Of a stretch of DNA of 64,000 bases, positions 26,239 to 35,308 are shown in pieces. Origin of the DNA: Caballeronia temeraria. Its GTDB lineage: Bacteria; Pseudomonadota; Gammaproteobacteria; Burkholderiales; Burkholderiaceae. The stretch is taken from NCBI RefSeq assembly GCF_001544795.2, contig NZ_FCOI02000018.1:92139-156138 (forward strand), given 5' to 3'. The notes beneath the pieces were generated by a model, which was not told the origin of the DNA, did no database searches, and saw only the letters and a list, made by a program, of their open reading frames with translations. The position numbers were made by a program, and so were the translations under genes. Numbering within the stretch: position 1 is the first letter of the stretch; every line of letters starts with the position of its first letter.

Positions 26239-29200
26239 TTAGCAGAAGTCCTTGCTAACCGTTGTCAACCCACCAAGCAGATGCGACATATCGACGAGTC
26301 GTTGGGCCACCAGGTGACGGACTTCCCCTTCGCATTGCCATGTGCCGTACACCGCGAGCAAGGCCGCGCCCAACGCTTCCCGTCGTTGCTTCTCGAGCAA
26401 CGACGGCCATACGATGACGTTGACGTTGCCCGTCTCATCCTCGAGCGTGACGAACATGACGCCTTTCGCGGTGCCGGGCCGCTGCCGTACGGTCACAAGC
26501 CCACAGCCCCGTGCAAGACGGCCGTTTCGATATGTTCGCAAGGTCGAAGCCGGCATGAGCCGTTGTTCAAGCAGCGCCGGCCGCAAGAGCGACAGCGGAT
26601 GGCGTCCGAGTGTCAGTCCCGCCGTGTTGTAGTCGCTCACGATCTCCTGCGCTTCCGACGGGGCACCGAGCGTCGGCGTTTCATCGTCGATTCGCGTGTC
26701 GGCCAGGATGTCGCGGTCGGGCACCGCGGCCGCAGACTGCCACAACGCTTCACGACGGTTTCCTGCAAGTGACCGAAGCGCGTTCGCTGCCGCGAGCACC
26801 TGCAGGTCGCGGTGATCGAGCTGCGCGCGGCGTGCTAAATCGCTCACGCTTGCGAACGGCTTCACGGCGCGTGCCGTTTCGATCCGCTCGGCGGCGCCCT
26901 CGCGCATGCCCTTGAGCAACGAAAGGCCGAGTCTGACGAGCGGCTGGTCGTGGCCGGATCGCTTCTCGAGCACAGAATCCCATCCGCTCACGGTCACGTC
27001 GATCGGCGCCATTTCGACGCCGTGACGCCGCGCGTCCTGCACGAGTTGAGAGGGCGAGTAAAAGCCCATCGGCTGAGAGTTGAGCATGGCGGCCAGAAAC
27101 GCGGCGGGCTCATGGCACTTGAGCCAGCTGCTCGCATAGACGAGGAGCGCAAAGCTCGCCGCATGACTCTCCGGAAAGCCATACTCACCGAATCCCTTGA
27201 TCTGCTCGAAGATGGCTTCCGCGAAGGCCTTGTCGTAACCGCGCGCCTGCATGCCGTTGACGATGCGATCGTAGTATTGCTGCAGCCCGCCCTTGCGCTT
27301 CCATGCCGCCATCGCGCGCCGTAGCTGATCGGCTTCGCCCGGTGTGAAGCCTGCGGCCAGGATCGCCACCTGCATTACCTGCTCCTGGAAGATCGGCACG
27401 CCGAGCGTGCGGCCCAGCGCGATTTCCAGTTCCTTGCTGGGATACGTAACCGGTTCCAGTTTCTGACGCCGCCGCAGATAGGGGTGGACGGCGCCGCCCT
27501 GAATCGGCCCCGGCCGCACGATCGCGACCTCGATCACGAGATCGTAAAACTCTCTGGGCTGCATGCGCGGCAGCATGCTCATCTGGGCGCGCGACTCGAT
27601 CTGAAAGACACCGACCGTGTCGGCGCGGGAGATCATCTCGTAGGTGGCCGCATCCTCCGCCGGGATGTCCTGCATTTCGAAACGCTCGCCGCGTTGCTCA
27701 GAGACGATATCGAGCGTGCGTCGAATCGCCGACAGCATGCCGAGCGCGAGCACGTCGATTTTCAGCAAACCAAGCGCTTCGAGGTCGTCCTTATCCCACT
27801 GGATGGCGCTGCGGTCCGGCATTGCCGCGTTCTCGACCGGCACGAGTCGCGTGAGCTTGCCACGACTGATGACAAAGCCCCCGGAGTGCTGCGACAGATG
27901 CCGCGGAAAGTTGAGGATCTGCGCCGCCAAGTTCGCCCACATGGCAATCAGCGGATTGGCAGGATCGAGCCCCGATTCTTCGAAGCGACGCAGCAGATCC
28001 TGCGAGTGATCGAACCACTGATGGCTCTTCGCGACCTTGTCGATGATCTGCGGATCGATGCCGAGCGCCTTGCCGGTTTCCCGAAGTGCGCCCCGCGGAC
28101 GGTAGGTCGAGACCGCCGCGGCGATAGCCGCGCGGTCACGCCCGTACTTCCAGTAAATGTACTGGATGACCTCTTCGCGCCGTTGATGTTCGAAGTCGAC
28201 ATCGATGTCGGGCGGCTCACCGCGCTCCTTGCTGATGAAGCGCTCGAACAGCATGTTGCCGCGCGATGGATCGACTTCTGTTACGCCCAAGCAATAACAC
28301 ACCGCGCTGTTCGCCGCCGATCCGCGGCCCTGACAGAGGATGTGCTGACTACGCGCGAAGCGCACGATGTCATAGACGGTGAGGAAGTACGCTTCGTAAC
28401 GCAGCTCGCGAATGAGCTGCAGCTCATGCTCGATTTGTTGCTGCACGTTGTGTGGCACGCCAGCAGGGAAGCGCCGGTGTGCACCGATATAAGCCTCTTG
28501 TCGGAGATAGGCTTCGTGCGTGTAGCCGTCGGGGACCAGTTTGTCGGGATACTCGTAGCGCAGTTCATCAAGCGAAAAGGTGCAGCGCGCCAGCACCCTT
28601 AACGTCTCGGCAATCGCATGCGGCGGATACAGGTTAGCGAGCCGTAAGCGAGAACGCAGATGCTGCTCGGCATTGGGCGCAAGCTCATAGCCGCATTCGG
28701 CCACGGGCTTGCCGACGCGAATCGCCGTCATGGTGTCTTGCAGGGGCTTACGCGAGCGCACATGCATGACGACGTTGCCGGTCGCCACGACCGGGATGCC
28801 GGTCCGCAATGCGACCTGTTCAACGATGCCTCGATGGATGTCGTCCATCGCGCGCTGATGCAGCGTGACCCCGACCCACGCACGCGCCGGAAAGGTCTGG
28901 CGCAGCCAGTCGACCTGCGCAGTCAGCGTCTCTTCATTCGCCGGAAAGTCCGACACCAGGATCGCGAGGCAGTTTTGAACGCCCTCCAGATGCGCGTACT
29001 TCGGTTCGGGCCGTGCGAGATCGTCGGGTGTCAGCAGGTAGCTGCCCTTGGCCGCCCACATGCGCGCAAGCGTAATGAGTTCGCACAGGTTGCCGTAACC
29101 GTCACGGTTTTGGGCGAGCAAGATCAGGCCAAACGCGGGGCCAAGAGTGGGGCCAGATGCAGTACCAGCAGCGGGGCGGTTTTTGGGACCGCTATCCGCA

Positions 29201-29448
29201 CCATGACACGCATGGACCAGACGAAAGTACGAACCGATGATGAGCGGCAGCTTCTCTTCCTTGGCCTGGACATGCGCGCGCACGACGCCCGCGACCGAAC
29301 ACTCGTCGGTGATGGCCAGTCCCGCGTAACCGAGTTGCGACGCACGCAGCACCAGCTCTTCGCCGTGCGACGCGCCGTGCAGGAAAGAGAAGTTGGTGAA
29401 CGCGAAAAGCTCCGCGTAGTCAGGCAGGGCCGATGAGAGAAAGTCCAC
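26239..29448 (-). CDS. dnaE2: error-prone DNA polymerase DnaE2 (ImuC)
   Basis: 1,069 residues, a C-family polymerase for SOS mutagenesis and lesion bypass. The N-terminal PHP domain is visible (AFTNFSFLHGASHGEELVLR, ITDECSVAGVVRAH). Palm catalytic aspartates are in PPDIDVDFEHQRREEV and in LGLLKIDVLALGM. Next come helix-hairpin-helix and OB regions (TARLNG is not part of this gene; the OB part reads GVMFVTLEDETGNVNVIVWP). It is the last gene of imuA-imuB-dnaE2, starting 12 bases after imuB, and should be induced by DNA damage through the LexA box upstream of imuA. Confidence 0.95.
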   Translation of the reverse strand: MDFLSSALPDYAELFAFTNFSFLHGASHGEELVLRASQLGYAGLAITDECSVAGVVRAHVQAKEEKLPLIIGSYFRLVHACHGADSGPKNRPAAGTASGPTLGPAFGLILLAQNRDGYGNLCELITLARMWAAKGSYLLTPDDLARPEPKYAHLEGVQNCLAILVSDFPANEETLTAQVDWLRQTFPARAWVGVTLHQRAMDDIHRGIVEQVALRTGIPVVATGNVVMHVRSRKPLQDTMTAIRVGKPVAECGYELAPNAEQHLRSRLRLANLYPPHAIAETLRVLARCTFSLDELRYEYPDKLVPDGYTHEAYLRQEAYIGAHRRFPAGVPHNVQQQIEHELQLIRELRYEAYFLTVYDIVRFARSQHILCQGRGSAANSAVCYCLGVTEVDPSRGNMLFERFISKERGEPPDIDVDFEHQRREEVIQYIYWKYGRDRAAIAAAVSTYRPRGALRETGKALGIDPQIIDKVAKSHQWFDHSQDLLRRFEESGLDPANPLIAMWANLAAQILNFPRHLSQHSGGFVISRGKLTRLVPVENAAMPDRSAIQWDKDDLEALGLLKIDVLALGMLSAIRRTLDIVSEQRGERFEMQDIPAEDAATYEMISRADTVGVFQIESRAQMSMLPRMQPREFYDLVIEVAIVRPGPIQGGAVHPYLRRRQKLEPVTYPSKELEIALGRTLGVPIFQEQVMQVAILAAGFTPGEADQLRRAMAAWKRKGGLQQYYDRIVNGMQARGYDKAFAEAIFEQIKGFGEYGFPESHAASFALLVYASSWLKCHEPAAFLAAMLNSQPMGFYSPSQLVQDARRHGVEMAPIDVTVSGWDSVLEKRSGHDQPLVRLGLSLLKGMREGAAERIETARAVKPFASVSDLARRAQLDHRDLQVLAAANALRSLAGNRREALWQSAAAVPDRDILADTRIDDETPTLGAPSEAQEIVSDYNTAGLTLGRHPLSLLRPALLEQRLMPASTLRTYRNGRLARGCGLVTVRQRPGTAKGVMFVTLEDETGNVNVIVWPSLLEKQRREALGAALLAVYGTWQCEGEVRHLVAQRLVDMSHLLGGLTTVSKDFC

Positions 29449-29460
29449 GGCAACACCTGC

Positions 29461-30924
29461 TTAACCGAACAGTCCGTGGAGAAACCAGCGCGTTTCCTCG
29501 GTCTTGACGCTCGGCCGTTCGCGATAGATCCAGTAGCAGCTTTTGTCATCGGCTTCCGCGACAAAATAATCGCGCGTCACCAGCGCGCCGTCATGCCATC
29601 CGGCCTCAATCCGTTCGCCGGTCGAAACGAGTTTGAGCGGCGATCCGTAGAACGGACGATGATTCTTGACCATCAACCGCAAGGGCGCCTGCAAGAGCCA
29701 CGTCGGTCGCGGCAGATCATCAGGCGCGGGGGGCGTCTTCGGGTTGCTTTGCACGGGCACCCACTGATTGGCGTGTTCCGGGCGATGATCGGGCGCGGGC
29801 GCGGGCCGCAGAACATTTTCGGCGCCCAGGCGTGCCGCCAGCAGCTCCAGCAGCCGGTTATGGTCTTGCGCTGAGCCACCGGGCTCGGGAAATAGCGAAT
29901 CGCTCGGCGGCTCGGCCGCTCGCACTTCTGAGGCCGTTAGCCGCACGGCGATGACCGCGGCTTCGAGTTCCGTGCGCCCGAGTCGCTCCTTCAAGAGACG
30001 CACCAGGTGCTCTTCGTGCCAGGTGGGCTCAGCGAGCGCGATCTCAATCAGCGTCGGTTCGATGGCCTGGCGTCCGCGTTCATGTTCGAGCGTGATCGTC
30101 GCGTGCGTGAGCGCGAGTTGCTGGGCGGTGAGCCACCCGCAGAGCTGCACGACGAGTCGTCGCGCGGAAAAGAGGATGGCTTCGGCGTGCTCGACGCGAT
30201 CAGGCAGCTCAACGCGTGCGCTGAAGGTCGGCGGCAGTTCGAGCCATTCGTGCAGTTCAGGCGCCAGGCCATAGGCCCGGTCCAGGGAATCGAGTAGGTC
30301 CACGCCACATCTCTTCTTTAAACCTGCACGGGGCAGGCGTTGGATATCACTCAGGACGCGGCAGCCCAGTCCGTTAAACCAGTCGGCGAACGGGCGCAGC
30401 TCCGGCACGGCCATGAAGGGCAAGGCGCCCAGGTGACGTTCGAGCGAACGCATCTTGAGCACCCGCCGGCGGCCGGCCTTGGCGAGCAGCCACGCACCGC
30501 GGCCGGTGGGCGCGACGCTCATGCGCGCGGTAACGCCAATGATCTTGACGACGTCCTTGATGGTCCTGCACACGCGCAGGATGCCGCCGAAGAGTCGCAA
30601 GCTCGCGGTGACGTCCACAACGATGGTTTCTTCTTCGCACACCGCCACCTGTGGCGAGAAACGCAGCAGCGCGATCGCCACCTCGCGCTGCATCTCGTGT
30701 TCGCGTGCGGCGCTCCGGTCGAACATCAGCGCCTGCGGCGCGAGCGTCGTGACCCCGCCGCGTTTCATCCCCACTCGCACGCCCGCGTCTGCCGCCGCCG
30801 CATCGAGCACGATGACTTTATCGCGCTCGAGTACCACGCACCCGTGCTCAAAAGGAGGTGACCACCTCGGTCTGAACATCTCCAGCGAAAGCCGGGGCAA
30901 GTGAATGGCGACGAACACGGCCAT
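29461..30924 (-). CDS. imuB: Y-family polymerase-like protein ImuB
   Basis: 487 residues. The Y-family fold is present, but the first catalytic motif reads FVAIHLPRLSLE instead of carrying the metal-binding Asp, as expected for the inactive ImuB scaffold. Other segments are VVDVTASLRLFGG, GVTARMSVAPTGRGAWLLAK and LPRAGLKKRCGVDLLDSLD. ImuB recruits DnaE2 and the beta clamp at lesions. The gene overlaps the end of imuA by 77 bases and is followed by dnaE2. Confidence 0.93.
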   Translation of the reverse strand: MAVFVAIHLPRLSLEMFRPRWSPPFEHGCVVLERDKVIVLDAAAADAGVRVGMKRGGVTTLAPQALMFDRSAAREHEMQREVAIALLRFSPQVAVCEEETIVVDVTASLRLFGGILRVCRTIKDVVKIIGVTARMSVAPTGRGAWLLAKAGRRRVLKMRSLERHLGALPFMAVPELRPFADWFNGLGCRVLSDIQRLPRAGLKKRCGVDLLDSLDRAYGLAPELHEWLELPPTFSARVELPDRVEHAEAILFSARRLVVQLCGWLTAQQLALTHATITLEHERGRQAIEPTLIEIALAEPTWHEEHLVRLLKERLGRTELEAAVIAVRLTASEVRAAEPPSDSLFPEPGGSAQDHNRLLELLAARLGAENVLRPAPAPDHRPEHANQWVPVQSNPKTPPAPDDLPRPTWLLQAPLRLMVKNHRPFYGSPLKLVSTGERIEAGWHDGALVTRDYFVAEADDKSCYWIYRERPSVKTEETRWFLHGLFG

Positions 30925-31570
30925 AGGGACTCAGCAAGATCGGCGACGGTTGTAGGGTGACGGTCAATGGCTCCGTGCGGTTGGGGCCGCGTCGTTTAAT
31001 CACGTCGACCGCGATCCCGCCCTCTGCCGGTCTCACGCCAAGCCGTAGGGTCGCCGGCGACGCATCCTGGGCGCTGGCAAGCGGCCGCAGCAGAATCAGC
31101 AACGTCTCGGTCGCCTGAGCGGCCAGATGCAAGCGTCGCAATGCCTCGGAGCGGATGTGCTGTTGCCAAAAGAGCAGGGCGCCGCAACTTCCGGCCTGCA
31201 GCACGCGCTCCGCGGACCACAAGGCGTCCGCCGTTTTCGAGGCGCGCAGCCACATCAGCTTGTCCAGCGGTACGCCCAGGTACGAGAACGCCAGCGCATT
31301 CGGGACATGCGGCGCCTGCAGCAGCACGACGGGCCGCCGAGCGTCTTGCGCCACGCGGGCAAGCGCCGGACGCATCAGACGCATTTCGCCAATGCCCGGC
31401 TGCTGAACCAGCAGTTCCACGAGCGCGCCGAGCGGCCAGCCACCGCCGGGCAGTTCCGCTGACAACGCCGCGTAACCGGTGTCGACGGTCTTCCCGGAGG
31501 CACGGGCCAACTGCGAACCGAGCCACAACCCCGGATGAATGGCTTCGACATGTTTGGGCAGGGCGGCCAT
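30848..31570 (-). CDS. imuA: translesion mutagenesis protein ImuA (RecA-like)
   Basis: 240 residues from the ATG at 31570; the frame continues to 32065 without family similarity. RecA/SulA-like features include LPGGGWPLGALVELLVQQPG and RRPVVLLQAPHVPNALAFSY, without an intact Walker A lysine. A near-perfect LexA box ends only 10 bases upstream of the start. ImuA works with ImuB and DnaE2 in damage-induced mutagenesis. The 3' end overlaps imuB by 77 bases. Confidence 0.92.
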   Translation of the reverse strand: MAALPKHVEAIHPGLWLGSQLARASGKTVDTGYAALSAELPGGGWPLGALVELLVQQPGIGEMRLMRPALARVAQDARRPVVLLQAPHVPNALAFSYLGVPLDKLMWLRASKTADALWSAERVLQAGSCGALLFWQQHIRSEALRRLHLAAQATETLLILLRPLASAQDASPATLRLGVRPAEGGIAVDVIKRRGPNRTEPLTVTLQPSPILLSPYGRVRRHSLAPAFAGDVQTEVVTSF

Positions 31571-31580
31571 TTTGCATAAG

Positions 31581-31600
31581 TACTGTATGTATGTACAGTA
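31581..31600. promoter_or_regulatory. LexA (SOS) operator
   Basis: The 20 bases TACTGTATGTATGTACAGTA match the SOS consensus TACTGTATATATATACAGTA at 18 of 20 positions. They form CTG-N10-CAG, 10 bases upstream of the imuA ATG. LexA binding here would repress imuA-imuB-dnaE2 until DNA damage. Confidence 0.93.
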
Positions 31601-32073
31601 CTTTACCTTGAAATTCGCATCGCGGTATCGCGCCCTTTTTCGGCGCCGTGGGCGGGGCGGCCGATGATGCTGCCGGCGATGCCTTGAGAAAATAGACGCA
31701 CAAGCAGGGCGGATCGGTAACAAATCCGTGGGCGGCCCACTCACCCCGCGGGCCGAATGCGAAGAACATGTTGATTCCGGCGTCTGCGTCCGCAAGTGCT
31801 GTGGTGTAGGCGTGAGCGCTACGGCGGCGAGATTTTGCGCGGAGGCCACCGCTGAAAGCGGTATTGCTAGCCGAGCTCTCGCGGCACTGCTCGTGCGGGC
31901 CAGTCTATGAAGCTTTGCGAGCAAGATAGGTAGTTGCGTTTGAATGATGGATCGTATCGGGCGTACGCTCGAAGTCGCGACCCGTTCCCTACCGTTGGCT
32001 GCCAAGTGCCGGTGGGTGCCGAGCACTGCGCAACGCGTTACGAAACAGAGCAAAGGGCGAAACAAAACGACGT
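31601..32073. other. intergenic region upstream of imuA
   Basis: No supported gene. It must hold the imuABC promoter at its left end. A minus-strand frame over about 31650-31830 has a protein-like stretch (INMFFAFGPRGEWAAHGFVT, then PPCLCVYFLKA) but no start, ribosome-binding site or family match, and it runs into the imuA leader. It may be a relic of a deleted gene. Confidence 0.35.
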
Positions 32074-32427
32074 ATGACCGGATCTGATATCAACGAAGTG
32101 TCGAATGCATCGGACGCACGCGCGGAACTGCTGTGCTTCCTGGTCGCGACCGTGGCGGCTTCCCATTCGCTGACATGCGAATGGCGCGTCGATAATCTCG
32201 TGGAAAGCTGCCGCATCTGGCTGCGACGCAATCGCCTGTGGATGGACTGGCTCGAGCGCGTGCGCCTCGGCCAGCTAGCGCTCAAGATCGCCCAACGCGA
32301 CCTGAAGGGCGCCGGCATCGCGGTGCGCCAGTCGAATGTCCAGGCGCTTTTTACGGGCGACATGCAACTGAACTATTCGTGCACCGTCATCAAGAAGATG
32401 CTGGCGCTGTGCAAAGAAGCGCTCTGA
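32074..32427 (+). CDS. hypothetical protein, 117 residues
   Basis: Helical soluble protein with host-like codon use. Segments include ELLCFLVATVAASHSLTCEW, WLRRNRLWMDWLERVRLGQL and a basic C-terminus (SCTVIKKMLALCKEAL). Family not recognised. It lies 54 bases upstream of the SRAP gene in the same direction and may be cotranscribed with it. Confidence 0.55.
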   Translation: MTGSDINEVSNASDARAELLCFLVATVAASHSLTCEWRVDNLVESCRIWLRRNRLWMDWLERVRLGQLALKIAQRDLKGAGIAVRQSNVQALFTGDMQLNYSCTVIKKMLALCKEAL

Positions 32428-32481
32428 CGTCCTGCGCCTTATGCCTGTGCCGCCGTCATGAAACGAAGGGGAACCCAACGC

Positions 32482-33453
32482 ATGTGTTACTCCGCGCAGA
32501 TCCAGGCCGACTATCGCCGCTACGTGAAGATGTTCGGCGCACAGATCGATATTCGCGAGTTCGCGCGATTGTTTTGGGAGCGCGCCGAGGGCAGCAAGGC
32601 AAAAATCCCGAAGGCGATGGAAGACGCCTTCCGTGAGCCTCAGACCGATGACGAACGGCAGATCAAGACCTTCATTGATCGGTACACCGCGGAAGAGGCG
32701 ACCAAGGTCGAGCAGGAGCTTTTCAAGCAACGCACGCGACTGGCCGATGCTGAGCGCACGCTGCAGACGAAGACGACCAAAGCGGCGACCGAAAGCAAGC
32801 GCATCGCGACGGACAAGATCGATGCGGCGTTACGGCGCCTGACCGACTTCGGTCGCACTGAACAAGAGCCGCGGGACTCACGCATCTTTCCCGGCTACTA
32901 CGCGCCCGTGCTCGTGGTCGAAGACGGCCAGTATGTCATCAAGCCAATGCGTTACCAGTGTCGCATCGCGGGGAAGCCGGAAAACTATGATGTTAAGTAC
33001 CCCGGAACATATAATGCTCGTCGCGATAGTCTGGAGAAATTCTGGAAGCCGTGCTTCGGCTACACGCATGGCCTCATGCTGGTTGACGTCTTCTATGAGA
33101 ACGTCGCGAGGGCAAAGTGCGAAAACACGCTGTTCGAGACGCATGACGGACTGCAGGCGCCTGGCGAAAACGTCGTCCTGGAGTTTCGACCCAACAACGG
33201 TCAGCTGCTGATGGTGGCGTGTCTCTGGTCTAAGTGGACCGCCCCCGGTCAACCGGATCTCCTATCGTTTGCCGCCATCACGGACGAGCCGCCGGCCGAG
33301 GTGGAAGCAGCAGGACACGACCGATGCATCGTCCCAATCAAGCGAGAGAACGTCGACGCCTGGTTGAATCCGCAGGCGTCCGACCTTGCCGCACTCGATG
33401 CAATTCTCGAGGATCGAGACCGGCCTTACTACGAGCATCGGCTTGCCGCGTGA
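32482..33453 (+). CDS. SOS response-associated peptidase (SRAP/HMCES-like)
   Basis: 323 residues starting MCYSAQIQADYRRYV from the ATG at 32482. I preferred this to 32458 because SRAP proteins need Cys at position 2, which after Met removal forms a thiazolidine crosslink with abasic sites in single-stranded DNA. A charged helical insertion at about 50-115 (KVEQELFKQRTRLADAERTL) is specific to this longer subfamily. Other core segments include AKCENTLFETHDGL and LLSFAAITDEPP. The position near imuABC fits a role in DNA-damage handling. Confidence 0.85.
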   Translation: MCYSAQIQADYRRYVKMFGAQIDIREFARLFWERAEGSKAKIPKAMEDAFREPQTDDERQIKTFIDRYTAEEATKVEQELFKQRTRLADAERTLQTKTTKAATESKRIATDKIDAALRRLTDFGRTEQEPRDSRIFPGYYAPVLVVEDGQYVIKPMRYQCRIAGKPENYDVKYPGTYNARRDSLEKFWKPCFGYTHGLMLVDVFYENVARAKCENTLFETHDGLQAPGENVVLEFRPNNGQLLMVACLWSKWTAPGQPDLLSFAAITDEPPAEVEAAGHDRCIVPIKRENVDAWLNPQASDLAALDAILEDRDRPYYEHRLAA

Positions 33454-33571
33454 ATGGGTGCTAGTCGCAGATATGCCCGGGTGATCGCGTGCAGAGGGAG
33501 CCGCTCGCCGGAAACGATTCGGAACGCACCTTGCTGAGCTGTTTTTATTTTCTAACTGAGGAGGTGCAACG

Positions 33572-33793
33572 ATGGCAGGCGACAACTCGTATAAGCCCGG
33601 TGAGATCGTCAAGGTGTCCGGCATCTATTCCGTCGTTCATGACGATGGCAAAGATACGTTCGAAGTCACGTGTGTCGAGGGCGAACATTTTCCTCCGACA
33701 AGAAGCGGCAAGGGCGCCCATTTCGAACTTAAATATGCGGCGACCCATTCGCACAAACACGGTGAACTGAAGGGCACCGAGGCGCGTGGGTAA
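33572..33793 (+). CDS. YjzC-like small protein
   Basis: 73 residues, preceded by a strong AGGAGGTG six bases before ATG. It begins with YKPGEIVKVSGIYSVVHDDG and then TCVEGEHFPPTRSGKGAHFE, which resembles the YjzC family of small proteins of unknown function. It probably folds as a small beta-rich domain. Confidence 0.7.
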   Translation: MAGDNSYKPGEIVKVSGIYSVVHDDGKDTFEVTCVEGEHFPPTRSGKGAHFELKYAATHSHKHGELKGTEARG

Positions 33794-33842
33794 AATGGCT
33801 AAGGTCTGGTAATCGGTTCGATCGGCATGAGGTGCTGCTCGT

Positions 33843-35179
33843 CTAGCGCTTCATGCCGACCGCGCGGCGCATCGCGGCCGTGATGCCTTGCCGTGTGCGC
33901 CAGTAGCCTTCCCACGGGTCCGCTGTGAGCGTGCGCTGTCGCTGGACGGCCTGTGTCATGGTCCACTGGTCGCCGCTTTTTACGCCCTTCAACTCATCCC
34001 ACGATATCGGCATCGATACCGCCATACCTGGGCGAGCGCGCACCGAAAAGGCCGCCACCGTACTGGCACTTCGACCATTGCGTAGATAGTCGATGAAGAT
34101 TTTGCCGACTCGATTTTTTGGGCCCAGCACGGCCGAGAATCGCTGCGGCACGACGCGCGTCATGTGCTGGGCGACCGCTTGGGAGAAAAGCTTCACTTCT
34201 TCCCACCCCTGTCGGCGCATGAGTGGCACGACGATGTGAAATCCCTTGCCGCCGCTCGTTTTCGCAAACGAGCGCAGGCCGAGCTCATCCAGCACGACTT
34301 TGACGAGCGATGCGGCTTCCAACATGGCTGACCAGGGCAAAGCGGGATCGGGATCGAGGTCAAAGATGACGCGATCGGGGTGTTCCAGATCGGGCGCGAC
34401 GCCATTCCAGGAGTGGATTTCGACGACGCTCATCTGAGCGAGCCCGACCAATGCGTCTGCCGTATTGCAACCAGTAGTGGCTTGTGTCCCTGGTACAGGC
34501 TCGCGGGCAACTCTTCCACGCCGGGAATCCGCGCGCGCTCGGAGTGCTTTTGGAAGAACAGTTCGCCCGCGATACCGTCGGGCGCGCGCACGAGTGCAAG
34601 GGGCCGGGCATTCAGATAGGGCAGCGCCCACTCCGCGATCGCGTCGTAGTACCGCACGATGTCGAGCTTGCTTCGGCCTGAGGCCTGATCCATCACGCGC
34701 TGCGGGTTGCTGATCCTGATGTCCCCCACGAAGACTGTTCCGCGAGGACCGGGGCGTTCGCGGGTCGAGCCGGCCTGCCCTACTTGTGGGTCGTCAACGA
34801 CCTTTTCTTCCGTGACCGCCCGTGCAGGCTTGTCTTCGCGCAGGGCGTGGAATACGGGATGCCGGATTTCGCCATTGGGCGTCCACTCCAGGAACGACAC
34901 CTCCGCCACGATGTCGGGCGCGAGCCAATGAAACTCGCGATCGCGCTCGGGTTGGGGTGCGTTGTAGAAGACGGGCTGAGCCTGAAATAAGGTTTGGGCG
35001 CGCTTGCTGAATGCGGCACCGCGTGAGGGCGTCAAATGAGGCGCAACATGGCCTGCGTATCTCAACGTGCCGTCTTGCTCGTACACGCCCAGCAACAACG
35101 AACGCACGCCCGTCTTGGCGCCTTTTACACGCGAGAAGCCGCCGATCACGAACTCTTGCCTGAGGCTGCATTTGAGCTT
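33843..35179 (-). pseudogene. ligD: DNA ligase D, 3' portion (OB fold and polymerase domain), frameshifted
   Basis: Reading from 35179, KLKCSLRQEFVIGGFSRVKG and AAFSKRAQTLFQAQPVFYNA are the OB-fold end of an ATP-dependent ligase. The primase-like polymerase domain follows: ISNPQRVMDQASGRSKLDIV, PDGIAGELFFQKH, then after a frameshift near 34470 NTADALVGLAQMSVVEIHSW, VIFDLDPDPALPW (catalytic DxD) and KTSGGKGFHIVVPL. Polymerase-domain LigD with Ku joins double-strand breaks. The 5' half is at 42946-43569, split off by the inserted element. No Ku gene is in the window. Confidence 0.87.
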
Positions 35180-35213
35180 TTGCGGGCGTTTCCAAGCAAA
35201 TGTAATTAGCGAC
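35174..35213. repeat. left end of recombinase element: GAGCTT core, terminal and subterminal repeats
   Basis: GAGCTT at 35174-35179 is repeated at 42946-42951. The element then begins TTGCGGGCGTTTCC (35180), an imperfect inverted copy of the right end TTACGGGCATTTTT. AATTAGCGAC at 35204-35213 recurs in direct orientation at 42859-42868, and TATTTACAT (35244-35252) recurs inverted at 42832-42840. These are the expected sort of recombinase binding sites. Confidence 0.8.
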
Positions 35214-35308
35214 CGGGTACGATGCGTGGCGCTGTTTATTTTCTATTTACATCTTTTTTGTGACTCCATATCCTCCGGCGATCGAGGCACTTATGAGAAT
35301 GTTAATAG

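Noticed and set aside
27484..28602. 372-codon open frame on the plus strand
   Set aside because: It lies wholly inside dnaE2 on the other strand, whose motifs are complete.
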